64,000 nucleotides of DNA from Geodermatophilus nigrescens (GTDB lineage Bacteria > Actinomycetota > Actinomycetes > Mycobacteriales > Geodermatophilaceae): the NCBI RefSeq assembly GCF_900129495.1, contig NZ_FQVX01000002.1:434001-498000 (forward strand), in the 5' to 3' direction. The notes under the pieces are model-generated. The model ran no database searches. It had not been told where the DNA came from and saw nothing but the letters and a program-made list of their open reading frames with translations. Position numbers and translations under genes: made by a program. Below are positions 42,945 to 51,465 of the stretch, piece by piece (position 1 is the first letter of the stretch; the number at the start of each line of letters is the position of its first letter).

Positions 42945-44020
42945 TGAGCGCGCCCCCGCGCCGCCGGCCGCAGTTCCACCCGCTGACCGTCGCCGGCGTC
43001 GAGCGGCTCACCGACGACGCCGTCGCCGTCACCTTCGACGTGCCCGCCGAGCTGGCCGAGGACTACGCCTTCCGGCCCGGGCAGGCGCTGACGCTCCGGC
43101 GGGTGGACGGCGACCGCGACGAGCGCCGCTCCTACTCCATCTGCGCGCCGGTGGGCGCCGCGCCGCGGGTCGGCGTCCGGGAGGTGCCCGGCGGCTTCTT
43201 CTCCTCCTGGCTGGTGCACGAGGTGCGCCCCGGCGACGCCATCGAGGTGCTGCCGCCGTCGGGGACCTTCACCGCCGACCTGTCGACGCCGGCCGACCAC
43301 GTCTTCGTCGTCGCCGGCTCCGGCATCACGCCCGCGCTGTCGCTGGCGAGCACGGTGCTGCGCGACGGCGAGTCGACCGTCACCGTCTTCTACGGCAACC
43401 GCCGCACCAACACCGTCATGTTCGCCGACGAGCTCGCCGACCTGAAGGACGCCCACGGCCCCCGGCTGCAGCTGGTGCACGTGCTCTCCCGCGAGCCGCG
43501 CGACGCCGAGCTGACCAGCGGCCGGCTCGACGGCGACCGGCTGCGCAGCCTGGTGTCGAACCTGGTCGAGGTGGAGCGGGTGGACCACTGGTGGCTGTGC
43601 GGGCCGCACGGGATGGTCACCGACGCCCGCGCGCTGCTGGCCGAGCTCGGCGTCCCGGCCGAGCGGGTGCACCAGGAGCTGTTCTTCGTCGACGACGTCC
43701 CGCCGGAGCCGGTGCGCGGCGACGACCAGACGGTCGAGGGGCCGAGCAGCCAGGTGACCGTCGTCCTCGACGGGCGGTCCACGACGCTGGCGCTGCCGCG
43801 GGAGGAGACCGTGCTCGACTCCGCCCAGCGGGTGCGCTCGGACCTGCCGTTCGCCTGCAAGGGCGGCGTGTGCGGCACCTGCCGCGCGCGGGTCACCGAC
43901 GGCGAGGTGGAGATGCGGCGCAACTACGCGCTGGAGCCGCGCGAGGTCGAGGCCGGGTACGTGCTCACGTGCCAGACGCTGCCGCGTTCCGACGCCGTCA
44001 CCGTCGACTTCGACGCCTGA
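42944..44020 (+). CDS. paaE: 1,2-phenylacetyl-CoA epoxidase, reductase subunit E
   Basis: A 358-residue reductase passing electrons from NADPH to PaaA. It has a ferredoxin-NADP reductase module (RSYSICAPVG for FAD, GSGITPALSL for NADPH) and a C-terminal plant-type 2Fe-2S domain with the ligands in CKGGVCGTC and the final Cys in LTCQTLP. The ATG is in a TGATG overlap with paaD. It closes the epoxidase genes; a thioesterase gene starts 4 bp after its stop. Confidence 0.95.
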   Translation: MSAPPRRRPQFHPLTVAGVERLTDDAVAVTFDVPAELAEDYAFRPGQALTLRRVDGDRDERRSYSICAPVGAAPRVGVREVPGGFFSSWLVHEVRPGDAIEVLPPSGTFTADLSTPADHVFVVAGSGITPALSLASTVLRDGESTVTVFYGNRRTNTVMFADELADLKDAHGPRLQLVHVLSREPRDAELTSGRLDGDRLRSLVSNLVEVERVDHWWLCGPHGMVTDARALLAELGVPAERVHQELFFVDDVPPEPVRGDDQTVEGPSSQVTVVLDGRSTTLALPREETVLDSAQRVRSDLPFACKGGVCGTCRARVTDGEVEMRRNYALEPREVEAGYVLTCQTLPRSDAVTVDFDA

Positions 44021-44024
44021 CGCC

Positions 44025-44423
44025 GTGCGGCCGCCCGCCGTCGGCGACGTCGCCGTGCTCGACGTCGTCGTCACCGGGGCGATGACGGTCGACTTCGACC
44101 GGCTGGGCCCGGTGCACCCCGTCTACGCCACGTACTCCATGGCGAAGCACTTCGAGGAGGCCGGCCGGGTGCTCCTGCTGCGTCACCTGGAGCCGGGCGA
44201 GGCGGCGGTCGGCACGGCGGTGTCGGTGGAGCACCTGGCGCCGGCCTGGCCCGGCGACCGGGTGCGGGTGACCGCCACGTGCACCGCGGTGGAGGGCAAC
44301 CGGATCACCTGCGCCTGCCGGGCGGAGGACGCGGCGGGCCGGGAGCTCGGCCGCGGCACCACCGGGCAGGCGGTACTGGCCGAGGAGGTCCTCGCCGCCC
44401 GCCTCACCCGGCCGCCGGGCTAG
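44025..44423 (+). CDS. Hotdog-fold thioesterase (FlK/4-HBT-like) in the paa operon
   Basis: A 132-residue hotdog protein. FEEAGRVLLLRHLEPGEAAVG and VEHLAPAWPGDRVRVT resemble the FlK-type thioesterases. Its place 4 bp after paaE suggests the role PaaI has elsewhere, clearing dead-end acyl-CoA epoxide products, but it is not a PaaI orthologue by sequence feel. The GTG at 44025 has no separate ribosome-binding site. The stop codon CTAG is shared with the convergent DUF5709 gene. Confidence 0.85.
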   Translation: MRPPAVGDVAVLDVVVTGAMTVDFDRLGPVHPVYATYSMAKHFEEAGRVLLLRHLEPGEAAVGTAVSVEHLAPAWPGDRVRVTATCTAVEGNRITCACRAEDAAGRELGRGTTGQAVLAEEVLAARLTRPPG

Positions 44424-44860
44424 CGGTCGCCGCGCACCACGTGGACGGCGGCCTCCTCGGCGGATGCCGCGCCGCCGTCGATGCCGAGGTCGTCAGCCAG
44501 GAGCTCGTCCTCGCCGTCGACCACGCCGTCGTCGTCGAGGTCGGCCAGCCGGCCGGCGCGGGCGTCGCCCACCTCGTCGTCGCGCAGCTCGCCGTCGCCG
44601 CCGGCCAGGTCGCCGAGCTCGTCACCGTCGTCGTCACCGGAGCCGTCGGGCAGCTCGCGGGCGAGCCGGCCGTCGAGGCCCTCGCCGGAGGCCTCCTCGC
44701 GGTCGGTGGTGCCCCACTCCTGCACGCCCCAGGGCCGCTCGGGCGGGGACCAGCCGGTGTCGAGCGGGTCGTCGCCGTCCTCCAGCGTGTCCTCCCGCTC
44801 GAGCAGACCGGTGGCCTCCTCGGGGTCGGTGCCGTCGGTGCCGTAGCTCTCGCGGTCCAC
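44420..44860 (-). CDS. Acidic DUF5709-like protein
   Basis: A 146-residue strongly acidic protein. DTGWSPPERPWGVQEWGTT and GEGLDGRLARELPDG are typical of DUF5709, a family confined to actinobacteria with no assigned role. The rest is Asp/Glu/Gly-rich and likely disordered, ending in LGIDGGAASAEEAAVHVVR. The GTG at 44860 has CGAGGAGAC just upstream, a good ribosome-binding site. A 57-bp hairpin element lies about 100 bp upstream, between this gene and the divergent 45123 gene. Confidence 0.82.
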   Translation of the reverse strand: MDRESYGTDGTDPEEATGLLEREDTLEDGDDPLDTGWSPPERPWGVQEWGTTDREEASGEGLDGRLARELPDGSGDDDGDELGDLAGGDGELRDDEVGDARAGRLADLDDDGVVDGEDELLADDLGIDGGAASAEEAAVHVVRGDR

Positions 44861-44962
44861 GCCTGTCTCCTCGGGGTGCGGTCGGGACGGACGGCGCTGT
44901 CCGGGGGCGCCCACCCTGCCACGCGCGGTCCCGCCGGCGGGAGGCCCGTCGCACTCCCCCGA

Positions 44963-45019
44963 CCTCGCCGCGCGGTGCCCGACCTCGCGCTGCGGGGCGA
45001 GGTCGGGCACCACGGTGCG
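44963..45019. repeat. 57-bp hairpin repeat element, copy 2
   Basis: 54/57 identical to 11452-11508. Here the 15-bp stem (44974-44988 with 44997-45011) is perfect, with an 8-nt loop. It lies between divergent genes, upstream of both, so it cannot serve as an ordinary terminator for either. Confidence 0.85.
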
Positions 45020-45122
45020 AGGCCGGGTGAGGGCGGGTGTGACGGAGCGAGCAGCCCCGCATGCGGCACCGACCGCGCCCGCGGCCGGACACTGGAGGCG
45101 AGCCCACCTCCCAGGAGACCCC

Positions 45123-45275
45123 GTGGACACGTCGCTGACCGAACTGCACGAGCACTACGCCCGGCGGGTCGAGGCCGCCGTCGCCGAGGACCGGATGGAC
45201 CTCGTGCGGGAGCTGTACGAGGACTACTTCGACGAGGCGCTGCGCCGCCTGCTGGCGACGACCGCCACCGCCTGA
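45123..45275 (+). CDS. Short acidic helical protein, 50 residues
   Basis: A 50-residue protein beginning VDTSLTELHEHYARRVEAAV, amphipathic and acidic, predicted as two helices (…AEDRMDLVRELYEDYFDEALRRLLA). The GTG at 45123 has CCAGGAGA at 5 nt, a strong reason to call it. I recognise no family and no catalytic motif; a small regulatory or binding protein is the most one can say. It stands alone downstream of the hairpin element. Confidence 0.65.
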   Translation: MDTSLTELHEHYARRVEAAVAEDRMDLVRELYEDYFDEALRRLLATTATA

Positions 45276-45320
45276 CCCGCCGCCTGACCCGGCGGCGGCC
45301 GGCCGCCCGAGCCGCCGGCG

Positions 45321-46652
45321 TCAGCGCGGCGCCGCGCCCTCCAGCACCCGGTGCGGATCGGCGCCGGCGGCCAGTGCGGCGAGCCGATCCCGGACGGCGG
45401 GCGTCGGCGTCCGGGCCAGCACGTCGGGCACCGCGGCGAAGCCGTGCGCGGGCTCCCGGCCGCCGAGGTCGGCGCCGAACGCGGCCGCGACGTCGTCGGT
45501 GCAGGCGCGGGTGGCCGCGCGGTCCTCGCTGCCGGCGCCGCCGGTCACGAGCACCGCCAGCCGCGAGTCGCGGTGGCAGACCGCGCTCGGCCGCTCGGGC
45601 ACCCACCCGAGCGCACCGCCGAGCAGCCGCAGCTCCACCGTGCGGGGGCGGCTGCCGCGCACCGCCCGCAGCACGGCGCCGGCGCCGTCGTCGGGCAGCC
45701 GGTCAGCCAGCAGCGAGGAGCCGGGGTCCGTCACCTGCTGCGGCGTGGCCAGCCCGGCCGGGCCACGCGGCGCGATCTCGGAGTCCAGCGGCCGGCCCCC
45801 GGCGGCCAGCGGGCCGAGCAGCCCGTCGAGCACGGCGACGCCGTCCTCCGGGTCCCCCGCCCAGGCGAAGCGCACGGCCACGCCGCCCTCCCCCTGCCGC
45901 GGCCGGGACAGCACCAGCGAGGTGCCGGCCTGCGCGGGCAGCGTCGCGGTCCAGGCGCGCCAGGCGTCGAGCACCCGCGCGGCGTCCCCGGGCGCCCAGC
46001 GCAGCTGCCCGCCGTAGCGCGGCCCCGCGGCGAGCAGGTCCAGCTCGACGGCGGTGACCACGCCCAGCGCCGCACCGCCGCCGCGCAGGCCCCAGAACAG
46101 CTCCGGCTCGTCGTCCGGCGTCACCCGGCGCAGCGCGCCGTCGCCGGTGACCACCTCGACGGCGCGGACGCGGTCGGCGGCCAGCCCGTACGTGCGCGCG
46201 AGCGGGCCGACGCCGCCGCCGGTGACCGTGTCCGCCACCCGCTCGGAGGCCGAGCCACCGGTCAGCGGCGTGAGGCCGTGCCGGCCGGCCTCACCGGCGA
46301 GCTCGCGCCAGCTCACCCCCGCCCCCACCCGGGCCCAGCCGGCCGGGGAGACGGTGACCTGCGCGAGCCGGTCGGGATCGACGGTCAGCCGCCGCGCCGG
46401 CCCGCCGGGACGGCCGGGCCTCCCGGCTGCGCCCGGCCCGCCGGACCGGCCGGGCCCCCGGACGGCGAGCGCCACCCCGTGCCGGCCGGCCAGCCGCACG
46501 GCGGCGACGACGTCGGACACCTCGGCGGCCTGGACCATCGCGCCGGCGGCGCCGGCCCCCTCGGTCAGCCGGGCGCCGTGCGACAGGCGGGAGCGCAGCG
46601 TCGCGGTCAGGTCGGGCGGCAGGGCGGGCGGGGCGGCGGTCGCGGACGTCAC
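45321..46652 (-). CDS. FAD-binding oxidoreductase, divergent BBE-like
   Basis: A 443-residue protein of the FAD_binding_4 (p-cresol methylhydroxylase/berberine bridge) fold: TGGSASERVADTVTGGGVG and YGLAADRVRAVEVVTGDG mark the FAD domain. The usual covalent His (VRGGGHS region) is replaced by VRGPGRSGG, where a Gly/Pro/Arg-rich insert follows, and no Cys occupies the second attachment point, so FAD would be bound non-covalently. The C-terminal BBE motif is also missing. The substrate is unknown. The GTG has CTGGAGAG at 4 nt. It is divergent from a SARP regulator and could be its target. Confidence 0.82.
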   Translation of the reverse strand: MTSATAAPPALPPDLTATLRSRLSHGARLTEGAGAAGAMVQAAEVSDVVAAVRLAGRHGVALAVRGPGRSGGPGAAGRPGRPGGPARRLTVDPDRLAQVTVSPAGWARVGAGVSWRELAGEAGRHGLTPLTGGSASERVADTVTGGGVGPLARTYGLAADRVRAVEVVTGDGALRRVTPDDEPELFWGLRGGGAALGVVTAVELDLLAAGPRYGGQLRWAPGDAARVLDAWRAWTATLPAQAGTSLVLSRPRQGEGGVAVRFAWAGDPEDGVAVLDGLLGPLAAGGRPLDSEIAPRGPAGLATPQQVTDPGSSLLADRLPDDGAGAVLRAVRGSRPRTVELRLLGGALGWVPERPSAVCHRDSRLAVLVTGGAGSEDRAATRACTDDVAAAFGADLGGREPAHGFAAVPDVLARTPTPAVRDRLAALAAGADPHRVLEGAAPR

Positions 46653-46700
46653 TGTCTCTCCAGGGTGCAGGGGTGCGGTGCGGGGAGAGCGTCGGCCGCC

Positions 46701-46733
46701 GTCCTTGGTGTGTCCTTGGTGCGCGCTTGGGTG
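46701..46733. promoter_or_regulatory. 11-bp-spaced direct repeats, probable SARP binding site
   Basis: GTCCTTGGTGT (46701-46711) and GTCCTTGGTGC (46712-46722), 10 of 11 identical, are followed by a weaker GCGCTTGGGTG (46723-46733, 6 of 11). SARP proteins bind direct heptamers repeated every 11 bp, and the gene downstream (46828) is a SARP. Confidence 0.65.
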
Positions 46734-46813
46734 CCTGCTCACGGGCGCGGACCCGGAGGTCACGGAACGGACGAGGGACGCAGCGGAGGGCACCACGCGC
46801 GGGTTCCGGAACC

Positions 46814-46819
46814 TAGGCT
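46814..46819 (+). promoter_or_regulatory. -10 box of a leaderless promoter for the SARP gene
   Basis: TAGGCT, 8 nt before the ATG at 46828, no Shine-Dalgarno sequence. Confidence 0.5.
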
Positions 46820-46827
46820 GCGCCGCG

Positions 46828-49704
46828 ATGTCCGCGACCTCGTTCCGCGTGCTCGGCCCCGTGGAGGTCCGGCGCGACGGCTCCCTCCTCGCCCCCCAGT
46901 CCCCCAAGCACCGGGCGGTGCTCGCCGCGCTGCTCCTCGACCCCGGCCGCACGGTGCCGGTGGACCTGCTCGTCGACCGGGTGTGGAGCGGCAACCCGCC
47001 CGCCGCGGTGTCGGCGACGCTGCAGTCGATCGTGTCCCGGCTGCGCCGCGAGCTCGAGCCCGACGTGACCGGCGGCCGCTGGACGGTGCTGGTCACCCGG
47101 GAGCCCGGCTACCGGCTGGAGGTGGCGCCGGAGGACGTCGACGCCGTCCGGTTCGTGCAGCTCCTGCGCACCGCCCGCGACCTCGCCGCCCGCGACGAGC
47201 CGGCGGCCGCCCGCGAGGCGGTCACCGAGGGCCTGGCGCTGTGGCGGGGCCCGGCCTACGCCGACGTGTCGGCGACGTTCGCCGCCGAGGAGTCCGAGCG
47301 GCTGGAGCAGCTGCGGCTGGCCGCCCGCGAGCTCGCCGCCGAGCTGGACCTGCGGCTGGGCCGGCACGCCGAGATCGTCGACGACGTCCGGGAGCTGCTG
47401 CGCGCCGAGCCGCTGCGCGAGGGCCTGCGCGGCTCACTGATGCTGGCGCTGTACCGCTGCGGCCGGCAGGCGGAGGCGCTGGAGGTCTACGAGGAGGGAC
47501 GGCGGCTGCTCGCCGACGGCCTCGGCGTCGACCCCGGCCGGCCGCTCCAGTCGCTCTACGCGCAGATCCTCCGGCAGGACCCGGCGCTGGCCGGGTCGGG
47601 CACGGTCCGGCCGGCGCCCGCCGCGGCCGCGGAGCCCGCACCGGCCCCCGAGCGGCCCGCCGCCCGCCCGCTGCCGCCGCTGCCGGTCCCGCTGACGGCG
47701 TTCGTCGGCCGGGAGCGCGAGCTCGCGCAGCTCGGCGCCGCGCTGGCCGGCCCGCGGCTGGTCACGCTCGTCGGACCCGGTGGCAGCGGCAAGACGCGGC
47801 TGGCGCTGGAGGCCGCCCGCCGCCGCCCCGCCGGGGCGCCGCCGGCGGTGCTGGTGGAGCTGGCCGGCGTCACCGACCCCGACCTGGTGGCCGCGCAGGT
47901 GGCCGGCGTCCTCGGGGTCACCCTCGCCGGCGGCGACCCGCTCGGCGCGGTCGCCACCGCGCTGCAGGACCGGCCGCTGCTGCTGGTCCTCGACAACTGC
48001 GAGCACGTGGTGGAGGCGGCGGCGACCGCCTGCGCGGAGCTGCTGCCGCGCTGCCCCGAGCTGCGGGTGCTGGCCACCTCGCGGGAGCCGCTGGGCCTGC
48101 CCGGCGAGGCGGTGCTGCCCTGCGGGCCCATGCCGGCCGGCGCCCCGGGGAGCGACGCCGAGCAGCTGTTCCTCGACCGCGCCCGGCTGGTCGCCCCGCA
48201 CCTGGCCGACCCGTCGGAGGACGACCTGCGGCAGGTCCGCGAGCTGGTGGCCGCCCTGGACGGGCTGCCGCTGGCCGTCGAGCTGGCCGCCGCCTGCCTG
48301 ACCACGCTGCCGCTGGCGGAGGTGGCCGGCCGCGTCGACGACCGGTTCGCCCTGCTGTCCGGTGGCTGGCGCACCGCGGTGCCGCACCAGCGCACGCTCG
48401 CTGCCACCGTGCAGTGGAGCGTCGACCTGCTCTCCCCGCCCGAGCTCGCCGTCTACCGCGCCGTCGCGGTGCTGCCGGGCACGTTCGGGCCCGACCTGGT
48501 CGAGGCCGTGGCCGGTCCCGAGGTCGACGGCGGCGCGCTGGAGCTGCTGCGGGTGCTGGTGGCCAAGTCGCTGGTGGAGCTCGACCACGGCGCCGGGCGT
48601 TACCGGATGCTCGAGACGCTGCGCCAGTACGCCGAGCAGGGCCTCGACGACGCCTCCGGCCGGCGGCTGCGCGACCGGCTCACCCGCTTCGCCGTCGACC
48701 TGACCGAGCGGCTCGAGCCCACGCTGCGCCGTCCCGAGTGGACCGCCAGCGCCCGCCGGCTCGACGCCGAGCAGCCCGCCCTGCGCGCCGCGCTCGGGCA
48801 CGCGCTGGCCACCGGGCAGGGCGAGGCCGCGCTGCGGATCGGGTCGGCGCTGTCGTGGTGGTGGTACCGCCGCGGGCACGTGGCCGAGGGCCGCCGCTGG
48901 CTGGCCGCCGCCCTGGACGCGACCCCGGGCGCGCCGGCGTCCGTGCGCAGCGGCGCGCTGCTCGGCGACGCGCTGCTGGCCTACCTGTCCGGGGACGTCG
49001 CCTCGATCTGGGCGCGCACCAACGAGATCGTCGACGTCGCCGACGACGGGTCCGACGGCGTGCTGGCGCTCGCGCTGGTGCTGCGCGGCTTCGTGCGGGC
49101 CCTGCTCGGCCAGGCCGACCCCGACGGGGAGACGCCCAAGGACATCGCCCGCGGCCTCGAGCTCGCGCAGGCGTCGGGCATCGAGTGGGTGCAGGCCGAG
49201 ATCGCGATGACGCTCGGCCAGTTCTCCCGCGTGGCCGGGGACGTCCCGGGCGCGCTGGAGCACCTCGGCCGGGCCGAGCAGCTCGCGCTGGGGCTGGGTC
49301 ATTCGTGGGCGCACTCGTCGGTGCTGTGGATCCGGGCGAAGGTGCTCACCGACGCCGGCCGCGCGGACGAGGCGCTGGCCGACCTGTGGCGGATGGTCGA
49401 CCTGACCCACCGCGAGGGTGACGTCACCGGCACCCTGGCGGGGCTGCTCGCCGCGGTCGGCGCGGCCACGGCGTCCGGCGACGCGTGGGCCGGCGGGGTG
49501 CTGCTCGGCGCGGTGCAGGCCAACGCCCGGCTGGTCGGCTACGACCCGCTGCGGATGGACCCGATGGACGGGCAGCGCTACGTGGCCGCCACCCAGGCGG
49601 CGCTGCCGGCCGACGACCTGGTGGCCGCGCAGGCCGAGGGCGCGGCGCTGGACGCGGGCGGCGCGGTGGCGCTGGTCGGCCGGCTGGCGGGCGCGACCGT
49701 CTGA
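46828..49704 (+). CDS. AfsR/SARP-family regulator with NB-ARC and TPR domains
   Basis: A 958-residue regulator. Residues 1-95 are an OmpR-type winged helix (FRVLGPVEVRRDG, SATLQSIVSRLRREL), about 100-245 a bacterial transcriptional activation domain (ADVSATFAAEESERLEQLR, LRGSLMLALYRCGRQAEALE). A STAND ATPase has Walker A GPGGSGKT (316-323) and Walker B LLVLDNCEH, and helical repeats fill the C-terminus. AfsR-type proteins activate antibiotic or stress genes. It is divergent from the FAD oxidoreductase, with 11-bp direct repeats between, suggesting auto- and cross-regulation. No biosynthetic cluster is visible around it. Confidence 0.93.
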   Translation: MSATSFRVLGPVEVRRDGSLLAPQSPKHRAVLAALLLDPGRTVPVDLLVDRVWSGNPPAAVSATLQSIVSRLRRELEPDVTGGRWTVLVTREPGYRLEVAPEDVDAVRFVQLLRTARDLAARDEPAAAREAVTEGLALWRGPAYADVSATFAAEESERLEQLRLAARELAAELDLRLGRHAEIVDDVRELLRAEPLREGLRGSLMLALYRCGRQAEALEVYEEGRRLLADGLGVDPGRPLQSLYAQILRQDPALAGSGTVRPAPAAAAEPAPAPERPAARPLPPLPVPLTAFVGRERELAQLGAALAGPRLVTLVGPGGSGKTRLALEAARRRPAGAPPAVLVELAGVTDPDLVAAQVAGVLGVTLAGGDPLGAVATALQDRPLLLVLDNCEHVVEAAATACAELLPRCPELRVLATSREPLGLPGEAVLPCGPMPAGAPGSDAEQLFLDRARLVAPHLADPSEDDLRQVRELVAALDGLPLAVELAAACLTTLPLAEVAGRVDDRFALLSGGWRTAVPHQRTLAATVQWSVDLLSPPELAVYRAVAVLPGTFGPDLVEAVAGPEVDGGALELLRVLVAKSLVELDHGAGRYRMLETLRQYAEQGLDDASGRRLRDRLTRFAVDLTERLEPTLRRPEWTASARRLDAEQPALRAALGHALATGQGEAALRIGSALSWWWYRRGHVAEGRRWLAAALDATPGAPASVRSGALLGDALLAYLSGDVASIWARTNEIVDVADDGSDGVLALALVLRGFVRALLGQADPDGETPKDIARGLELAQASGIEWVQAEIAMTLGQFSRVAGDVPGALEHLGRAEQLALGLGHSWAHSSVLWIRAKVLTDAGRADEALADLWRMVDLTHREGDVTGTLAGLLAAVGAATASGDAWAGGVLLGAVQANARLVGYDPLRMDPMDGQRYVAATQAALPADDLVAAQAEGAALDAGGAVALVGRLAGATV

Positions 49705-49705
49705 G

Positions 49706-50218
49706 TCACGGGCGCAGCCCGGCGTAGAGCCGGGCGAGGTCGGGCAGCTGGTGGTGGGCGTTGAGGCCGCTGGGGTTGGGCAGCACCCAGGTCTGCGCCC
49801 CCGCCAGCGACTCCTCCTGCCGGCCCCACCCGGCGCGCGGGCGGCCGGTGGCCAGCCGCCAGGCGGTGACGCCGAGGACCGCCAGCACCCGTGGCCGGTA
49901 CTCCGCCACCAGGGCGGTGAGCGACCGCAGCCCGTCGCGGAGCTCCTCGGGCGTGAGCTCGGCGGCGGTGCGGGTGGGCCGGTCGGCGAGGTTGGTGACG
50001 CCGAGGCCGTACCGCGGCAGCTCGCCGTCCTCCTCCGGCGCCAGCCGCCGCGGCGTGAGCCCGGCCAGGTGCAGCGCCGGCCAGAACCGGTTGCCCGGCC
50101 GGGCGAAGTGGTGGCCCCGCTCGGCCGACAGCAGCGACGGGTTGATCCCGCAGAACAGGACGTCGAGGCCGGGGGCGACGACGTCGCGCAGCGGCTTGGC
50201 CCGCGCTCCGGTCCCCAT
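49706..50218 (-). CDS. mug: G/U mismatch-specific DNA glycosylase (Mug-type)
   Basis: A 170-residue uracil-DNA-glycosylase superfamily protein. LFCGINPSLLSAERGHHFARPGNRFW is the Mug/TDG active-site region: GINPS with the catalytic Asn, then the FARPGNRFW loop. NPSGLNAHH is the C-terminal motif that inserts into DNA. It removes uracil or thymine mispaired with guanine. The ATG at 50218 follows GAGACT by 8 nt, inside a small palindrome. It is convergent with the SARP gene (1-bp gap) and divergent from the MFS gene. Confidence 0.93.
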   Translation of the reverse strand: MGTGARAKPLRDVVAPGLDVLFCGINPSLLSAERGHHFARPGNRFWPALHLAGLTPRRLAPEEDGELPRYGLGVTNLADRPTRTAAELTPEELRDGLRSLTALVAEYRPRVLAVLGVTAWRLATGRPRAGWGRQEESLAGAQTWVLPNPSGLNAHHQLPDLARLYAGLRP

Positions 50219-50261
50219 GCCCGGGGAGTCTCCCCGCACGGGCGCCTGCGAGCATCGCCCG

Positions 50262-51437
50262 GTGCGGGGACGGGGGGACGCGGCGCTGCCGCGCGAGGTG
50301 GGCGTGCTGGCCGTCGTCGCGTTCGTCGTGGCGCTGGGGTTCGGCATCGTCGCCCCGGCGATCCCGCTGTTCACCCGCGCCTTCGGCGTGGGGACGACGG
50401 CCGTCGGGCTCGCGGTGAGCGCCTTCGCCTTCTTCCGCTTCGTCTCGGCGTTCGGCGGCGGGTCGCTGGTCGAGCGGCTCGGCGAGCGGGTGGTGCTGGC
50501 GTCCGGCCTGGCGATCGTCGCGCTGACCACCGGCGCGGCGGGCCTGGCGACGTCGTTCCCGGTGTTCCTCGTGCTGCGCGCCGCGGGCGGGGTGGGCAGC
50601 GCGATGTTCACCGTCGCGGCGCTGGCGCTGCTGCTGCGGGTGGCGCCGCCGACCCACCGCGGCCGCGCCGCCGCCACCTACCAGGGCGGCTTCATCCTCG
50701 GCGGCATCGCGGGGCCGGCGGCCGGCGGGCTGCTCACCGAGGTGTCGCCGCGGCTGCCGTTCTTCCTCTACGCGGCGGCCCTGCTGGTGGCCGGCGCCGT
50801 CGCGCTCGTCCTGCTCCGCGCCCCGGCCGGCGCGCCCGCCCCGGCTCCCGATCCGACCGCGCCGGACGCCCTGCCGCTGCGCGCGGCGCTGCGCTCGCGG
50901 GCCTACGTGGCGGCGCTGGTCGCCAACCTCGGCGTCGGCTGGGTGCTGTTCGGGGTGCGCAACTCGCTGGTGCCGCTGTACGTGACCGAGGAGCTGGGCC
51001 GCGGCGCCGCCTGGGCCGGGGCGGGCCTGCTGGCGGGCTCGGCGGCACAGGCGCTGGCGCTGCTGCGCTCGGGCCGGCTGGCCGACACCTGGGGACGGCG
51101 GCCGGCGCTGCTGCTCGGGTCGGCCACCGGCACCGCGGCGCTGGCGCTGCTGGTGCTGCCCCCGCAGACCGGCGTCTTCCTGCTCTCGATGGCCACCTAC
51201 GGCCTGGCCGCGGCGCTGCTGGCCAGCGTGCCGGCGGCGCTGGTGGGTGACGTGAGCCCCGCCCGCGGCGGCCGGGTGGTGGCGGTGTTCCAGATGTCGG
51301 CCGACCTGGGCGCCGTCGCCGGGCCGCTGGTGGCCGGCTGGCTGACCGACCTCGCCTCCTACCAGGTGGCGTTCGGGGTCAGCACCGCGGTCGTGGCCGC
51401 CGGGCTCGTGGCGGCCCTGGCCCTCCCGCGGCGCTGA
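50262..51437 (+). CDS. MFS transporter
   Basis: A 391-residue protein with 12 hydrophobic segments. VAFVVALGFGIVAPAIPLF (helix 1) and GGSLVERLGERV (loop 2-3) match drug-exporting MFS proteins of the DHA1 type, and a Pro/Ala-rich loop of about 20 residues joins the halves. The exported compound is unknown. The GTG at 50262 follows GAGCAT by 6 nt and is probably leaderless. It is divergent from mug. Confidence 0.9.
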   Translation: MRGRGDAALPREVGVLAVVAFVVALGFGIVAPAIPLFTRAFGVGTTAVGLAVSAFAFFRFVSAFGGGSLVERLGERVVLASGLAIVALTTGAAGLATSFPVFLVLRAAGGVGSAMFTVAALALLLRVAPPTHRGRAAATYQGGFILGGIAGPAAGGLLTEVSPRLPFFLYAAALLVAGAVALVLLRAPAGAPAPAPDPTAPDALPLRAALRSRAYVAALVANLGVGWVLFGVRNSLVPLYVTEELGRGAAWAGAGLLAGSAAQALALLRSGRLADTWGRRPALLLGSATGTAALALLVLPPQTGVFLLSMATYGLAAALLASVPAALVGDVSPARGGRVVAVFQMSADLGAVAGPLVAGWLTDLASYQVAFGVSTAVVAAGLVAALALPRR

Positions 51438-51465
51438 CCCCGGACGGGGTCCCGGCCGACCCGGG

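Noticed and set aside
44963-45019. The hairpin read as an ordinary terminator
   Set aside because: It lies upstream of both flanking divergent genes, and the same sequence occurs at 11452 in another context, so a dispersed element explains it better.
45351-49421. A 1356-codon + strand frame across the FAD oxidoreductase and SARP genes
   Set aside because: The translation is Arg/Gly/Ala-rich without domains, while two other frames carry clear FAD and SARP-STAND motifs.
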